Part shown: positions 38,647-50,700 of the stretch, in pieces
Numbering within the stretch: position 1 is the stretch's first letter
How the letters are laid out: each line of letters opens with the position of its first letter
NCBI GenBank assembly: GCA_039105265.1
Contig: JAPFFF010000001.1
Coordinates: 4,030,001 to 4,094,000 of the forward strand
Direction of reading: 5' to 3'
Source of the DNA: Tritrichomonas musculus
Taxonomy: Eukaryota > Parabasalia > Tritrichomonadida > Tritrichomonadidae
Length of the DNA: 64,000 nucleotides
Notes under the pieces: generated by a model
Databases searched by the model: none
What the model was told of the DNA's origin: nothing
Seen by the model: only the letters and a program-made list of their open reading frames with translations
Position numbers and translations under genes: made by a program

Positions 38647-38806
38647 TTTTGTCATTTTTTATAATGGAAATTGATCTTATTAGCAATTCTTTCTAAAGAG
38701 CAACCATTAGCTTTCATATCACAAATTTCCATTTGAACTTGGCTGAATATTTCTTTCTCTTCTTTTGTCCACCTAAGATCAATTTCCATTATAAAAAATG
38801 ACAAAA
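38647..38806. repeat. 33-bp perfect inverted repeat flanking the HTH-like ORF
   Basis: Arms 38647-38679 and 38774-38806 are exact reverse complements (right arm starts TAAGATCAATTTCCATTATA). The minus-strand ORF 38652-38789 starts in one arm (MEIDLR) and ends in the other (NKINFHYKK and a TGA stop), so the arm sequence supplies both its start and its stop. Confidence 0.9.
38652..38789 (-). pseudogene. Short helix-turn-helix-like ORF, transposase N-terminus fragment
   Basis: Encodes 45 residues: MEIDLRWTKEEKEIFSQVQM, then EICDMKANGCSLERIANK, then INFHYKK. It aligns with the ORF at 39201 on the other strand through the pattern W-T-x-E-E-K-x-x-F-S-x-x-Q-x-x-I-C-x-M-K-x-x-G. The helices SQVQMEICDMKANG and SLERIANKI look like a homeodomain-like or psq-type DNA-binding helix-turn-helix. 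It is cut off by the inverted repeat. Assignment to a transposase is inference from its place inside a TIR element. Confidence 0.5.
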
Positions 38807-39000
38807 AAGCATATTAATTTTATGCAACCGTCAAGCATTATTCAATTTTCAAATTTTCTAAAATTGATAAAAATGGTAAGATATTTTCAAAAATTAATTA
38901 ATTATTAATATATATCCAATTTTATAATTTTTCTATTCTTTTTCAAATTTCTCTCAATTAACCTAAAAAACTCATTGAATTTTTCAGCTAAAAAAATCAT

Positions 39001-40129
39001 ACCGTATATTTAAAAACCTCATACTACTCTCAATATAACTTCATACTAAATCCATTCAATTATTGAAATTTATTATAGTTTAATACAAATATTTCAATTG
39101 TAAAGAATTTTTGAGAAACTACTGTGAAGTTTATTCATTGAAAATTTTTAATTTTAACAAATGAAGTAAAAAAATATACGTTGATTTTCATTTTTATTAT
39201 ATGAATCAATTTAATTGGACAGATGAAGAAAAAACTACTTTTTCCAGAGATCAAATCCAGATATGTGAAATGAAAAGGTAAGGACTGAAACAAGAATATA
39301 TTGAAAATACTTTTGGTCTCACACCTCAATCTATTTCAACTGCCATTTGTGCAACTCTCTCAGGAAATCGTTGGCTTCCTCATAGCGAATCAGGAGGAAA
39401 TATACCTTACATTGGAGATGTTGACACTATTATATTTAAGAAACAAATAGACGAATATGGTTTGAACCTCAGATAGACGAAAATAGATTAAAAATTTATG
39501 AGAAAAATTACAAAATTCATTATAATAATGTAAATCAGATTCCAAAAATCCATCCAAGTTCTTTTAATAATTTAAAAAGAAAAGAAATATCTAAAGGAAA
39601 TGTTCTTTCAAATTTTCCAAGTCTACTGAGTCCTATTAGATTCACAAGAAATGCCTTTTTAAAATGTACAATTTGATTGATTAAAAATTTTTAATAAGAA
39701 ATTGGTTTATATTAAAAAATTATGAAAAAATCGTTTTAATTTTGGATTTTATTCAAATTTTGGTAATTTTAATACCTCTTTCATAAAAAAAAAAAAAAAC
39801 AATAATATCATTGAAAATACCAAAAGAAGAGAAGCAGTCAAAAAGCAAATAAAAGTAAATCATAATAGTTTTCGTTAAACTACATTACGAGAAACTTAAT
39901 TTTTATAGCAAATAGATCTGATAATATTGCAAGTTACCTAAATCGAAAATATATTGTTACTAGATCATCAAAAAATTAATAATAATATTTTTTAGATAAA
40001 GATAATGTATTATTTCTTTTAAATTTTTGGAGATATGCTTAATTTTCTTTGTTATAAATATCATTCAATTTCATTCAAATCTAGTATGAAGTTATTTGAG
40101 AGCAATATTAGGTTTTTCAAGGTACGGTA
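39001..40129. mobile_element. Inner TIR element with decayed transposase-like ORF
   Basis: Left end 39001-39052 (ACCGTATATTTAAAAACCTC...) and right end 40078-40129 (...AGGTTTTTCAAGGTACGGT) are imperfect inverted repeats of about 50 bp, sharing GATTTAGTATGAAGTTAT-type sequence. The body carries the transposase-like reading frame listed separately and AT-rich filler. It is nested inside the 38105-40226 element of the same family. It is probably a non-autonomous or inactivated DNA transposon. Confidence 0.6.
39201..39670 (+). pseudogene. Decayed transposase-like gene of the inner element
   Basis: From the ATG at 39201 the frame reads MNQFNWTDEEKTTFSRDQIQ, then ICEMKR, an in-frame TAA, then GLKQEYIENTFGLTPQSIST and GGNIPYIGDVDTIIFKKQID before another stop. 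A further protein-like patch (HPSSFNNLKRKEISKGNVLS) follows. The N-terminal HTH-like segment and the GD-V-D-x-x-x-F-x-x-Q-I-D block resemble the DNA-binding region that precedes a DDE domain in pogo/Tigger-like transposases, but no DDE catalytic core remains. At least two in-frame stops make it a pseudogene. Confidence 0.5.
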
Positions 40130-40260
40130 TTTAAATAAATCTTTTCAATATTTTGATATTCCCATTTAATTAAATGAGAGGAGTATGAGGTTAAATTGAG
40201 AAGAGTATGAGGTTTTTCAAGTGATGGTAAAAAAAAAGAAACTTCTCAGAACTTTTTTTA

Positions 40261-40385
40261 AAAAACTGCTGATTAAAAGTTCATTCCCAATATAAATATA
40301 AGTATAATTTAATTTATCACTATTATATATTTATTTATTTAATATAAATTCGGAGCTATATAACAAGATATTAAAGATTCTTATT
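40261..40385. repeat. 125-bp direct repeat, right copy
   Basis: The mate of 37401-37525, with three mismatches and no gaps. It ends about 200 bp before the ATG of the split DUF3447/ankyrin gene. Confidence 0.9.
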
Positions 40386-40582
40386 CTCATAAAAAAAAAA
40401 TTTATATTTTTTTTTTAAAACTTTAGTATTTAATATAATATTTGGTTGATAATATAATTAATTGATTGTAAAAACTCAAAGTATAATATCTTTTTAATTG
40501 AAAAACAAACGGTAACTTTTTGATTGATAATTTTTAATTTTGAAAATTTTTTTTTTTTTCAAATTAATTGCTGAAGGAAATA

Positions 40583-41785
40583 ATGAATTCCGAAGAATAC
40601 TTGGGCACAATGAAGGACATCCAAGAAAATATACTGACTTTTCTTGAAGAAAAGGACAATTCAGAAGAAAATTTTATAATTCTTGAAAGTAAATTTATAG
40701 ATTCAAAAATAAAAGATCATTTGTATGAACTTTTGTCTCTACTACATTTAATTTCTAAAATCGGAAATAATCACCACCGTTTCCCCAACTTTTTCAGGAA
40801 AATTGAAAGAATTTTACTCATTTTCAAAGAAGATATCAAGAAATATTTTCCAAATTCAGAAATATTTAATATTTTTAAGAACAACAAAAGGATTCTTTTA
40901 TTTCTCATTGAACAGCAAATAATAGTTTTTGATGAATATATAGCTAAACAAATTACGAAGAAAGACAAATACACAAAGGCCAAATATCCACAGTATTTTC
41001 AGCCAGAAATTCAACCATTCATCAATGAAAAATGGTTTCCAAAATATAATCCAAATACAAAGGAAAATGAATGGGTTGAAGAGATAAAGAAAGAATTACC
41101 CGAAAATTTTAATGACAAAAGAAATGAAGGCGAAAACGACAATCAAATTTGTGAGTTAATTCGAAAGGACCTGATTACAGAATTTGTTGCGCACGTTACT
41201 AGAAATAACGTTTCACTTAACGCGACAATTCAGCCATCAATTTATGAAACAAATTCTTTTTTACTTAAGAAGCCAAAAAAACCAAACCAAAAAGATGAAG
41301 GATTTTCATTGATTGAATATGCTGTTTTTTTTGGCTCAATTCAAATATTCAACTACTTGCGACTTGATGGTGTTGAATTAATGCCATCGATGTGGATTTT
41401 GGCCATTCATGGTCAAAATGCTGAAATGATTCATTTTATTGAAGACAATCATGTTGAATTAAAGGATAAGTCATACAAACAAGTCTTTTATGAATCAATC
41501 AAATGCCACCACAACGACATTGCAAATTATTTCGTAAACAACTTTTTACAAAACGATGAAGAAAATTCACAGGATACAATCAACCAATGCCTCAAATATC
41601 AGAATTTCGCCTTTTTGAAAAGTAAGTCCATTAGTGAATCTTCATTTTGTAACTTGTGCAAGTACGATTATTGCGCACTTGTTGATGACCTTTTGAAAGA
41701 CATAGTAATAGATATAAACAAAAAAGAAATTTTCAATATTCTGTTAATGCAATTTCAATTGATAATAATTAAATTATGTAAAAAT
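40583..41785 (+). CDS. DUF3447/ankyrin-family protein, 5' part; gene split by a minisatellite
   Basis: From the ATG at 40583 (an upstream in-frame TTG is ignored) about 400 residues of intact family sequence are read. The N-terminal helical region (IRKIERILLIFKEDIK-like, FNIFKNNKRILLFLIEQQ) is followed by the DUF3447-type core (SLIEYAVFFGSIQIFNYLRL, PSMWILAIHGQNAEMIHFIE, FYESIKCHHNDIANYFVNN). The start of the ankyrin region follows (FCNLCKYDYCALVDDLLKD). The intact paralogue at 53818 continues for hundreds of residues of ankyrin repeats. Here the frame instead runs into 25-bp minisatellite units and stops at 41875. The last ankyrin repeat of the gene reappears at 51195-51362. Whether a shortened protein is made is unknown. 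Confidence 0.85.
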
Positions 41786-44700
41786 TATATCTTTCAATAC
41801 TATTCAAAATCATATCTTTCAATACTATTCAAAATCATATCTTTCAATGAAATTCAAAATCATATCTTTCAATGAAATTCAAAATCATATCTTTCAATTG
41901 GATTCAAAATCATATCTTTCAATGAAATTCAAAATCATATCTTTCAATAGAATTCAAAATCATATCTTTCAATAGAATTCAAAATCATATCTTTCAATGA
42001 AATTCAAAATCATATCTTTCAATAGAATTCAAAATCATATCTTTCAATAGAATTCAAAATCATATCTTTCAATACTATTCAAAATCATATCTTTCAATAG
42101 AATTCAAAATCATATCTTTCAACACTATTCAAAATCATATCTTTGAATGAAATTTTAATATAATATATATTTATAAAACGGCATTATATTTGGCCGTTGA
42201 AAAAGAAAATATTGAAATTGTGAAACTTTTATTAACGAATGACAAACTTGATATCAATCTTCTTAATATTTTATATAATTTTTTATAAAATTTCAAAAGA
42301 ACTCTTTGAATGAAATTCAAAATCATATCTTTCAATGAAATTCAAAATCATATCTTTCAATGAAATTCAAAATCATATCTTTCAATGAAATTCAAAATCA
42401 TATCTTTCAATGAAATTCAAAATCATATCTTTCAATGAAATTCAAAATCATATCTTTCAATACTATTCAAAATCATATCTTTCAATAGAATTCAAAATCA
42501 TATCTTTCAATAGAATTCAAAATCATATCTTTCAATCGAATTCAAAATCATATCTTTCAATAGAATTCAAAATCATATCTTTCAATACTATTCAAAATCA
42601 TATATTTCAATACTATTCAAAATCATATCTTTCAATACTATTCAAAATCATATCTTTGAATGAATTTTTAATATAATATATATTTATAAAACGGCATTAT
42701 ATTTGGCCGTTGAAAAAGAAAATATTGAAATTGTGAAACTTTTATTAACGAATGACAAACTTGATATCAATCTTCTTAATATTTTATATAATTTTTTATA
42801 AAATTTCAAAAGAACTCTTTGAATGAAATTCAAAATCATATCTTTCAATGAAATTCAAAATCATATCTTTCAATGAAATTCAAAATCATATCTTTCAATT
42901 GGATTCAAAATCATATCTTTCAATGAAATTCAAAATCATATCTTTCAATGAAATTCAAAATCATATCTTTCAATGAAATTCAAAATCATATCTTTCAATG
43001 AAATTCAAAATCATATCTTTCAATGAAATTCAAAATCATATCTTTCAATGAAATTCAAAATCATATCTTTCAATGAAATTCAAAATCATATCTTTCAATG
43101 AAATTCAAAATCATATCTTTCAATGAAATTCAAAATCATATCTTTAAATCGAATTCAAAATCATATCTTTCAATAGAATTCAAAATCATATCTTTCAATA
43201 TAATTCAAAATCATATCTTTCAATATAATTCAAAATCATATCTTTCAATTGGATTCAAAATCATATCTTTCAATTGGATTCAAAATCATATCTTTCAACA
43301 CTATTCAAAATCATATCTTTGAATGAAATTTTAATATAATATATATTTATAAAACGGCATTATATTTGGCCGTTGAAAAAGAAAATATTGAAATTGTGAA
43401 ACTTTTATTAACGAATGACAAACTTGATATCAATCTTCTTAATATTTTATATAATTTTTTATAAAATTTCAAAAGAACTCTTTGAATGAAATTCAAAATC
43501 ATATCTTTCAATGAAATTCAAAATCATATCTTTCAATGAAATTCAAAATCATATCTTTCAATTGGATTCAAAATCATATCTTTCAATGAAATTCAAAATC
43601 ATATCTTTCAATACTATTCAAAATCATATCTTTCAATGAAATTCAAAATCATATCTTTCAATGAAATTCAAAATCATATCTTTCAATAGAATTCAAAATC
43701 ATATCTTTCAATACTATTCAAAATCATATCTTTCAATAGAATTCAAAATCATATCTTTCAATACTATTCAAAATCATATCTTTGAATGAATTTTTAATAT
43801 AATATATATTTATAAAACGGCATTATATTTGGCCGTTGAAAAAGAAAATATTGAAATTGTGAAACTTTTATTAACGAATGACAAACTTGATATCAATCTT
43901 CTTAATATTTTATATAATTTTTTATAAAATTTCAAAAGAACTCTTTGAATGAAATTCAAAATCATATCTTTCAATGAAATTCAAAATCATATCTTTCAAT
44001 GAAATTCAAAATCATATCTTTCAATGAAATTCAAAATCATATCTTTCAATGAAATTCAAAATCATATCTTTCAATGAAATTCAAAATCATATCTTTCAAT
44101 AGAATTCAAAATCATATCTTTCAATGAAATTCAAAATCATATCTTTCAATTGGATTCAAAATCATATCTTTCAATGAAATTCAAAATCATATCTTTCAAT
44201 AGAATTCAAAATCATATCTTTCAATACTATTCAAAATCATATCTTTCAATACTATTCCAAATCATATCTTTCAATAGAATTCAAAATCATATCTTTCAAT
44301 ACTATTCAAAATCATATCTTTCAATATAATTCAAAATCATATCTTTCAATATAATTCAAAATCATATCTTTCAATATAATTCAAAATCATATCTTTCAAT
44401 TGGATTCAAAATCATATCTTTCAATGAAATTCAAAATCATATCTTTCAATGAAATTCAAAATCATATCTTTCAATGAAATTCAAAATCATATCTTTAAAT
44501 CGAATTCAAAATCATATCTTTCAATAGAATTCAAAATCATATCTTTCAATACTATTCAAAATCATATCTTTCAATAGAATTCAAAATCATATCTTTCAAC
44601 ACTATTCAAAATCATATCTTTGAATGAAATTCAAAATCATATCTTTCAATAGAATTCAAAATCATATCTTTCAATAGAATTCAAAATCATATCTTTCAAT

Positions 44701-47700
44701 ACTATTCAAAATCATATCTTTCAATAGAATTCAAAATCATATCTTTCAACACTATTCAAAATCATATCTTTGAATGAAATTTTAATATAATATATATTTA
44801 TAAAACGGCATTATATTTGGCCGTTGAAAAAGAAAATATTGAAATTGTGAAACTTTTATTAACGAATGACAAACTTGATATCAATCTTCTTAATATTTTA
44901 TATAATTTTTTATAAAATTTCAAAAGAACTCTTTGAATGAAATTCAAAATCATATCTTTCAATGAAATTCAAAATCATATCTTTCAATGAAATTCAAAAT
45001 CATATCTTTCAATTGGATTCAAAATCATATCTTTCAATGAAATTCAAAATCATATCTTTCAATACTATTCAAAATCATATCTTTCAATGAAATTCAAAAT
45101 CATATCTTTCAATGAAATTCAAAATCATATCTTTCAATAGAATTCAAAATCATATCTTTCAATACTATTCAAAATCATATCTTTCAATAGAATTCAAAAT
45201 CATATCTTTCAATACTATTCAAAATCATATATTTCAATACTATTCAAAATCATATCTTTCAATACTATTCAAAATCATATCTTTGAATGAAATTTTAATA
45301 TAATATATATTTATAAAACGGCATTATATTTGGCCGTTGAAAAAGAAAATATTGAAATTGTGAAACTTTTATTAACGAATGACAAACTTGATATCAATCT
45401 TCTTAATATTTTATATAATTTTTTATAAAATTTCAAAAGAACTCTTTGAATGAAATTCAAAATCATATCTTTCAATGAAATTCAAAATCATATCTTTCAA
45501 TGAAATTCAAAATCATATCTTTCAATTGGATTCAAAATCATATCTTTCAATGAAATTCAAAATCATATCTTTCAATGAAATTCAAAATCATATCTTTCAA
45601 TGAAATTCAAAATCATATCTTTCAATGAAATTCAAAATCATATCTTTCAATGAAATTCAAAATCATATCTTTCAATGAAATTCAAAATCATATCTTTCAA
45701 TGAAATTCAAAATCATATCTTTCAATGAAATTCAAAATCATATCTTTCAATGAAATTCAAAATCATATCTTTAAATCGAATTCAAAATCATATCTTTCAA
45801 TAGAATTCAAAATCATATCTTTCAATATAATTCAAAATCATATCTTTCAATATAATTCAAAATCATATCTTTCAATTGGATTCAAAATCATATCTTTCAA
45901 TTGGATTCAAAATCATATCTTTCAACACTATTCAAAATCATATCTTTGAATGAAATTTTAATATAATATATATTTATAAAACGGCATTATATTTGGCCGT
46001 TGAAAAAGAAAATATTGAAATTGTGAAACTTTTATTAACGAATGACAAACTTGATATCAATCTTCTTAATATTTTATATAATTTTTTATAAAATTTCAAA
46101 AGAACTCTTTGAATGAAATTCAAAATCATATCTTTCAATGAAATTCAAAATCATATCTTTCAATGAAATTCAAAATCATATCTTTCAATTGGATTCAAAA
46201 TCATATCTTTCAATGAAATTCAAAATCATATCTTTCAATACTATTCAAAATCATATCTTTCAATGAAATTCAAAATCATATCTTTCAATGAAATTCAAAA
46301 TCATATCTTTCAATAGAATTCAAAATCATATCTTTCAATACTATTCAAAATCATATCTTTCAATAGAATTCAAAATCATATCTTTCAATACTATTCAAAA
46401 TCATATCTTTGAATGAATTTTTAATATAATATATATTTATAAAACGGCATTATATTTGGCCGTTGAAAAAGAAAATATTGAAATTGTGAAACTTTTATTA
46501 ACGAATGACAAACTTGATATAAATCTTCTTAATATTTTATATAATTTTTTATAAAATTTCAAAAGAACTCTTTGAATGAAATTCAAAATCATATCTTTCA
46601 ATGAAATTCAAAATCATATCTTTCAATGAAATTCAAAATCATATCTTTCAATGAAATTCAAAATCATATCTTTCAATTGGATTCAAAATCATATCTTTCA
46701 ATGAAATTCAAAATCATATCTTTCAATACTATTCAAAATCATATCTTTCAATGAAATTCAAAATCATATCTTTCAATGAAATTCAAAATCATATCTTTCA
46801 ATAGAATTCAAAATCATATCTTTCAATACTATTCAAAATCATATCTTTCAATACTATTCAAAATCATATCTTTCAATACTATTCAAAATCATATCTTTGA
46901 ATGAAATTTTAATATAATATATATTTATAAAACGGCATTATATTTGGCCGTTGAAAAAGAAAATATTGAAATTGTGAAACTTTTATTAACGAATGACAAA
47001 CTTGATATAAATCTTCTTAATATTTTATATAATTTTTTATAAAATTTCAAAAGAACTCTTTGAATGAAATTCAAAATCATATCTTTCAATGAAATTCAAA
47101 ATCATATCTTTCAATGAAATTCAAAATCATATCTTTCAATGAAATTCAAAATCATATCTTTCAATGAAATTCAAAATCATATCTTTCAATGAAATTCAAA
47201 ATCATATCTTTCAATGAAATTCAAAATCATATCTTTCAATGAAATTCAAAATCATATCTTTCAATGAAATTCAAAATCATATCTTTCAATGAAATTCAAA
47301 ATCATATCTTTCAATGAAATTCAAAATCATATCTTTCAATGAAATTCAAAATCATATCTTTCAATGAAATTCAAAATCATATCTTTCAATGAAATTCAAA
47401 ATCATATCTTTCAATGAAATTCAAAATCATATCTTTCAATGAAATTCAAAATCATATCTTTCAATGAAATTCAAAATCATATCTTTAAATCGAATTCAAA
47501 ATCATATCTTTCAATACTATTCAAAATCATATATTTAAATACTATTCAAAATCATATCTTTCAATACTATTCAAAATCATATATTTCAATACTATTCAAA
47601 ATCATATATTTCAATACTATTCAAAATCATATCTTTCAATACTATTCAAAATCATATATTTCAATACTATTCAAAATCATATCTTTCAATATAATTCAAA

Positions 47701-50700
47701 ATCATATCTTTCAATGAAATTCAAAATCATATATTTAAATACTATTCAAAATCATATCTTTCAATGAAATTCAAAATCATATCTTTCAATACTATTCCAA
47801 ATCATATCTTTCAATAGAATTCAAAATCATATCTTTCAATCGAATTCAAAATCATATCTTTCAATAGAATTCAAAATCATATCTTTCAATATAATTCAAA
47901 ATCATATCTTTCAATGAAATTCAAAATCATATCTTTCAATAGAATTCAAAATCATATCTTTCAATACTATTCAAAATCATATATTTCAATACTATTCAAA
48001 ATCATATCTTTCAATACTATTCAAAATCATATATTTCAATACTATTCAAAATCATATATTTCAATACTATTCAAAATCATATCTTTCAATACTATTCAAA
48101 ATCATATCTTTCAATAGAATTCAAAATCATATCTTTCAATATAATTCAAAATCATATCTTTCAATAGAATTCAAAATCATATCTTTCAATAGAATTCAAA
48201 ATCATATCTTTCAATACTATTCAAAATCATATATTTCAATACTATTCAAAATCATATATTTCAATACTATTCAAAATCATATCTTTCAATACTATTCAAA
48301 ATCATATCTTTCAATATAATTCAAAATCATATCTTTCAATGAAATTCAAAATCATATCTTTCAATACTATTCAAAATCATATCTTTCAATATAATTCAAA
48401 ATCATATCTTTCAATAGAATTCAAAATCATATCTTTCAATAGAATTCAAAATCATATCTTTCAATAGAATTCAAAATCATATCTTTCAATACTATTCCAA
48501 ATCATATCTTTCAATAGAATTCAAAATCATATCTTTCAATACTATTCAAAATCATATCTTTCAATAGAATTCAAAATCATATCTTTCAATGAAATTCAAA
48601 ATCATATCTTTCAATGAAATTCAAAATCATATCTTTCAATGAAATTCAAAATCATATCTTTCAATTGGATTCAAAATCATATCTTTCAATGAAATTCAAA
48701 ATCATATCTTTCAATACTATTCAAAATCATATCTTTCAATATAATTCAAAATCATATCTTTCAATAGAATTCAAAATCATATCTTTCAATACTATTCAAA
48801 ATCATATCTTTCAATATAATTCAAAATCATATCTTTCAATAGAATTCAAAATCATATCTTTCAATACTATTCAAAATCATATCTTTCAATAGAATTCAAA
48901 ATCATATCTTTCAATACTATTCAAAATCATATCTTTCAATGAAATTCAAAATCAAATCTTTCAATGAAATTCAAAATCATATCTTTAAATCGAATTCAAA
49001 ATCATATATTTCAATACTATTCAAAATCATATCTTTCAATACTATTCAAAATCATATATTTCAATACTATTCAAAATCATATATTTCAATACTATTCAAA
49101 ATCATATCTTTCAATAGAATTCAAAATCATATCTTTCAATATAATTCAAAATCATATCTTTCAATTGGATTCAAAATCATTTCTTTCAATTGGATTCAAA
49201 ATCATATCTTTCAATGAAATTCAAAATCATATCTTTCAATGAAATTCAAAATCATATCTTTCAATGAAATTCAAAATCATATCTTTAAATCGAATTCAAA
49301 ATCATATCTTTCAATAGAATTCAAAATCATATCTTTCAATACTATTCAAAATCATATCTTTCAATAGAATTCAAAATCATATCTTTCAATACTATTCAAA
49401 ATCATATCTTTCAATAGAATTCAAAATCATATCTTTCAACACTATTCAAAATCATATCTTTGAATGAAATTTTAATATAATATATATTTATAAAACGGCA
49501 TTATATTTGGCCGTTGAAAAAGAAAATATTGAAATTGTGAAACTTTTATTAACGAATGACAAACTTGATATCAATCTTCTTAATATTTTATATAATTTTT
49601 TATAAAATTTCAAAAGAACTCTTTGAATGAAATTCAAAATCATATCTTTGAATGAAATTCAAAATCATATCTTTCAATGAAATTCAAAATCATATCTTTC
49701 AATTGGATTCAAAATCATATCTTTCAATGAAATTCAAAATCATATCTTTCAATTGGATTCAAAATCATATCTTTCAATGAAATTCAAAATCATATCTTTC
49801 AATGAAATTCAAAATCATATCTTTCAATACTATTCCAAATCATATCTTTCAATAGAATTCAAAATCATATCTTTCAATAGAATTCAAAATCATATCTTTC
49901 AATCGAATTCAAAATCATATCTTTCAATAGAATTCAAAATCATATCTTTCAATACTATTCAAAATCATATATTTCAATACTATTCAAAATCATATCTTTC
50001 AATACTATTCAAAATCATATCTTTCAATACTATTCCAAATCATATCTTTCAATATAATTCAAAATCATATCTTTCAATGAAATTCAAAATCATATATTTC
50101 AATACTATTCAAAATCATATCTTTCAATACTATTCAAAATCATATATTTCAATACTATTCAAAATCATATATTTCAATACTATTCAAAATCATATATTTC
50201 AATACTATTCAAAATCATATCTTTCAATGAAATTCAAAATCATATCTTTCAATGAAATTCAAAATCATATCTTTCAATATAATTCAAAATCATATCTTTC
50301 AATGAAATTCAAAATCATATCTTTCAATGAAATTCAAAATCATATCTTTCAATGAAATTCAAAATCATATCTTTCAATAAAATTCAAAATCATATCTTTC
50401 AATATAATTCAAAATCATATCTTTCAATGAAATTCAAAATCATATCTTTCAATAGAATTCAAAATCATATCTTTCAATACTATTCAAAATCATATCTTTC
50501 AATAGAATTCAAAATCATATCTTTCAATACTATTCAAAATCATATCTTTCAATGAAATTCAAAATCATATCTTTCAATATAATTCAAAATCATATCTTTC
50601 AATACTATTCAAAATCATATCTTTCAATACTATTCAAAATCATATCTTTCAATACTATTCAAAATCATATATTTCAATACTATTCAAAATCATATCTTTG

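Larger units (their letters stand above)
38105..40226. mobile_element. TIR element (outer), interrupted by a related inner element
   Basis: Left end 38105-38150 (CACTTGAAAAACCTCTTACT...) pairs with right end 40180-40226 (...AGTATGAGGTTTTTCAAGTG), giving imperfect inverted repeats of roughly 45 bp. A minus-strand ORF of 45 codons (38652-38789) and an Ala-rich minisatellite lie in its left part. A second element with related ends (39001-40129) sits inside it. TIR words such as AACCTCATACT and CTCTCAAT are shared by both, so they belong to one family. No target duplication was established. Confidence 0.6.

Noticed and set aside
38447-38696. Ala-rich proteins on either strand of the 15-bp minisatellite
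   Set aside because: Frames are low complexity, start at non-ATG codons or inside the repeat, and are open on both strands because of the 15-bp period.
37401-40385. LTR-type retroelement bounded by the 125-bp direct repeats
   Set aside because: The repeats are short, the interior consists of TIR elements, and no reverse transcriptase, integrase or primer site was seen.
47439-50555. ORFs of 60-200 codons in the minisatellite as real genes
   Set aside because: They are a by-product of the 25-bp unit, carry only the cyclic peptide, and begin and end wherever a GAA or AGA unit falls in the stop phase.
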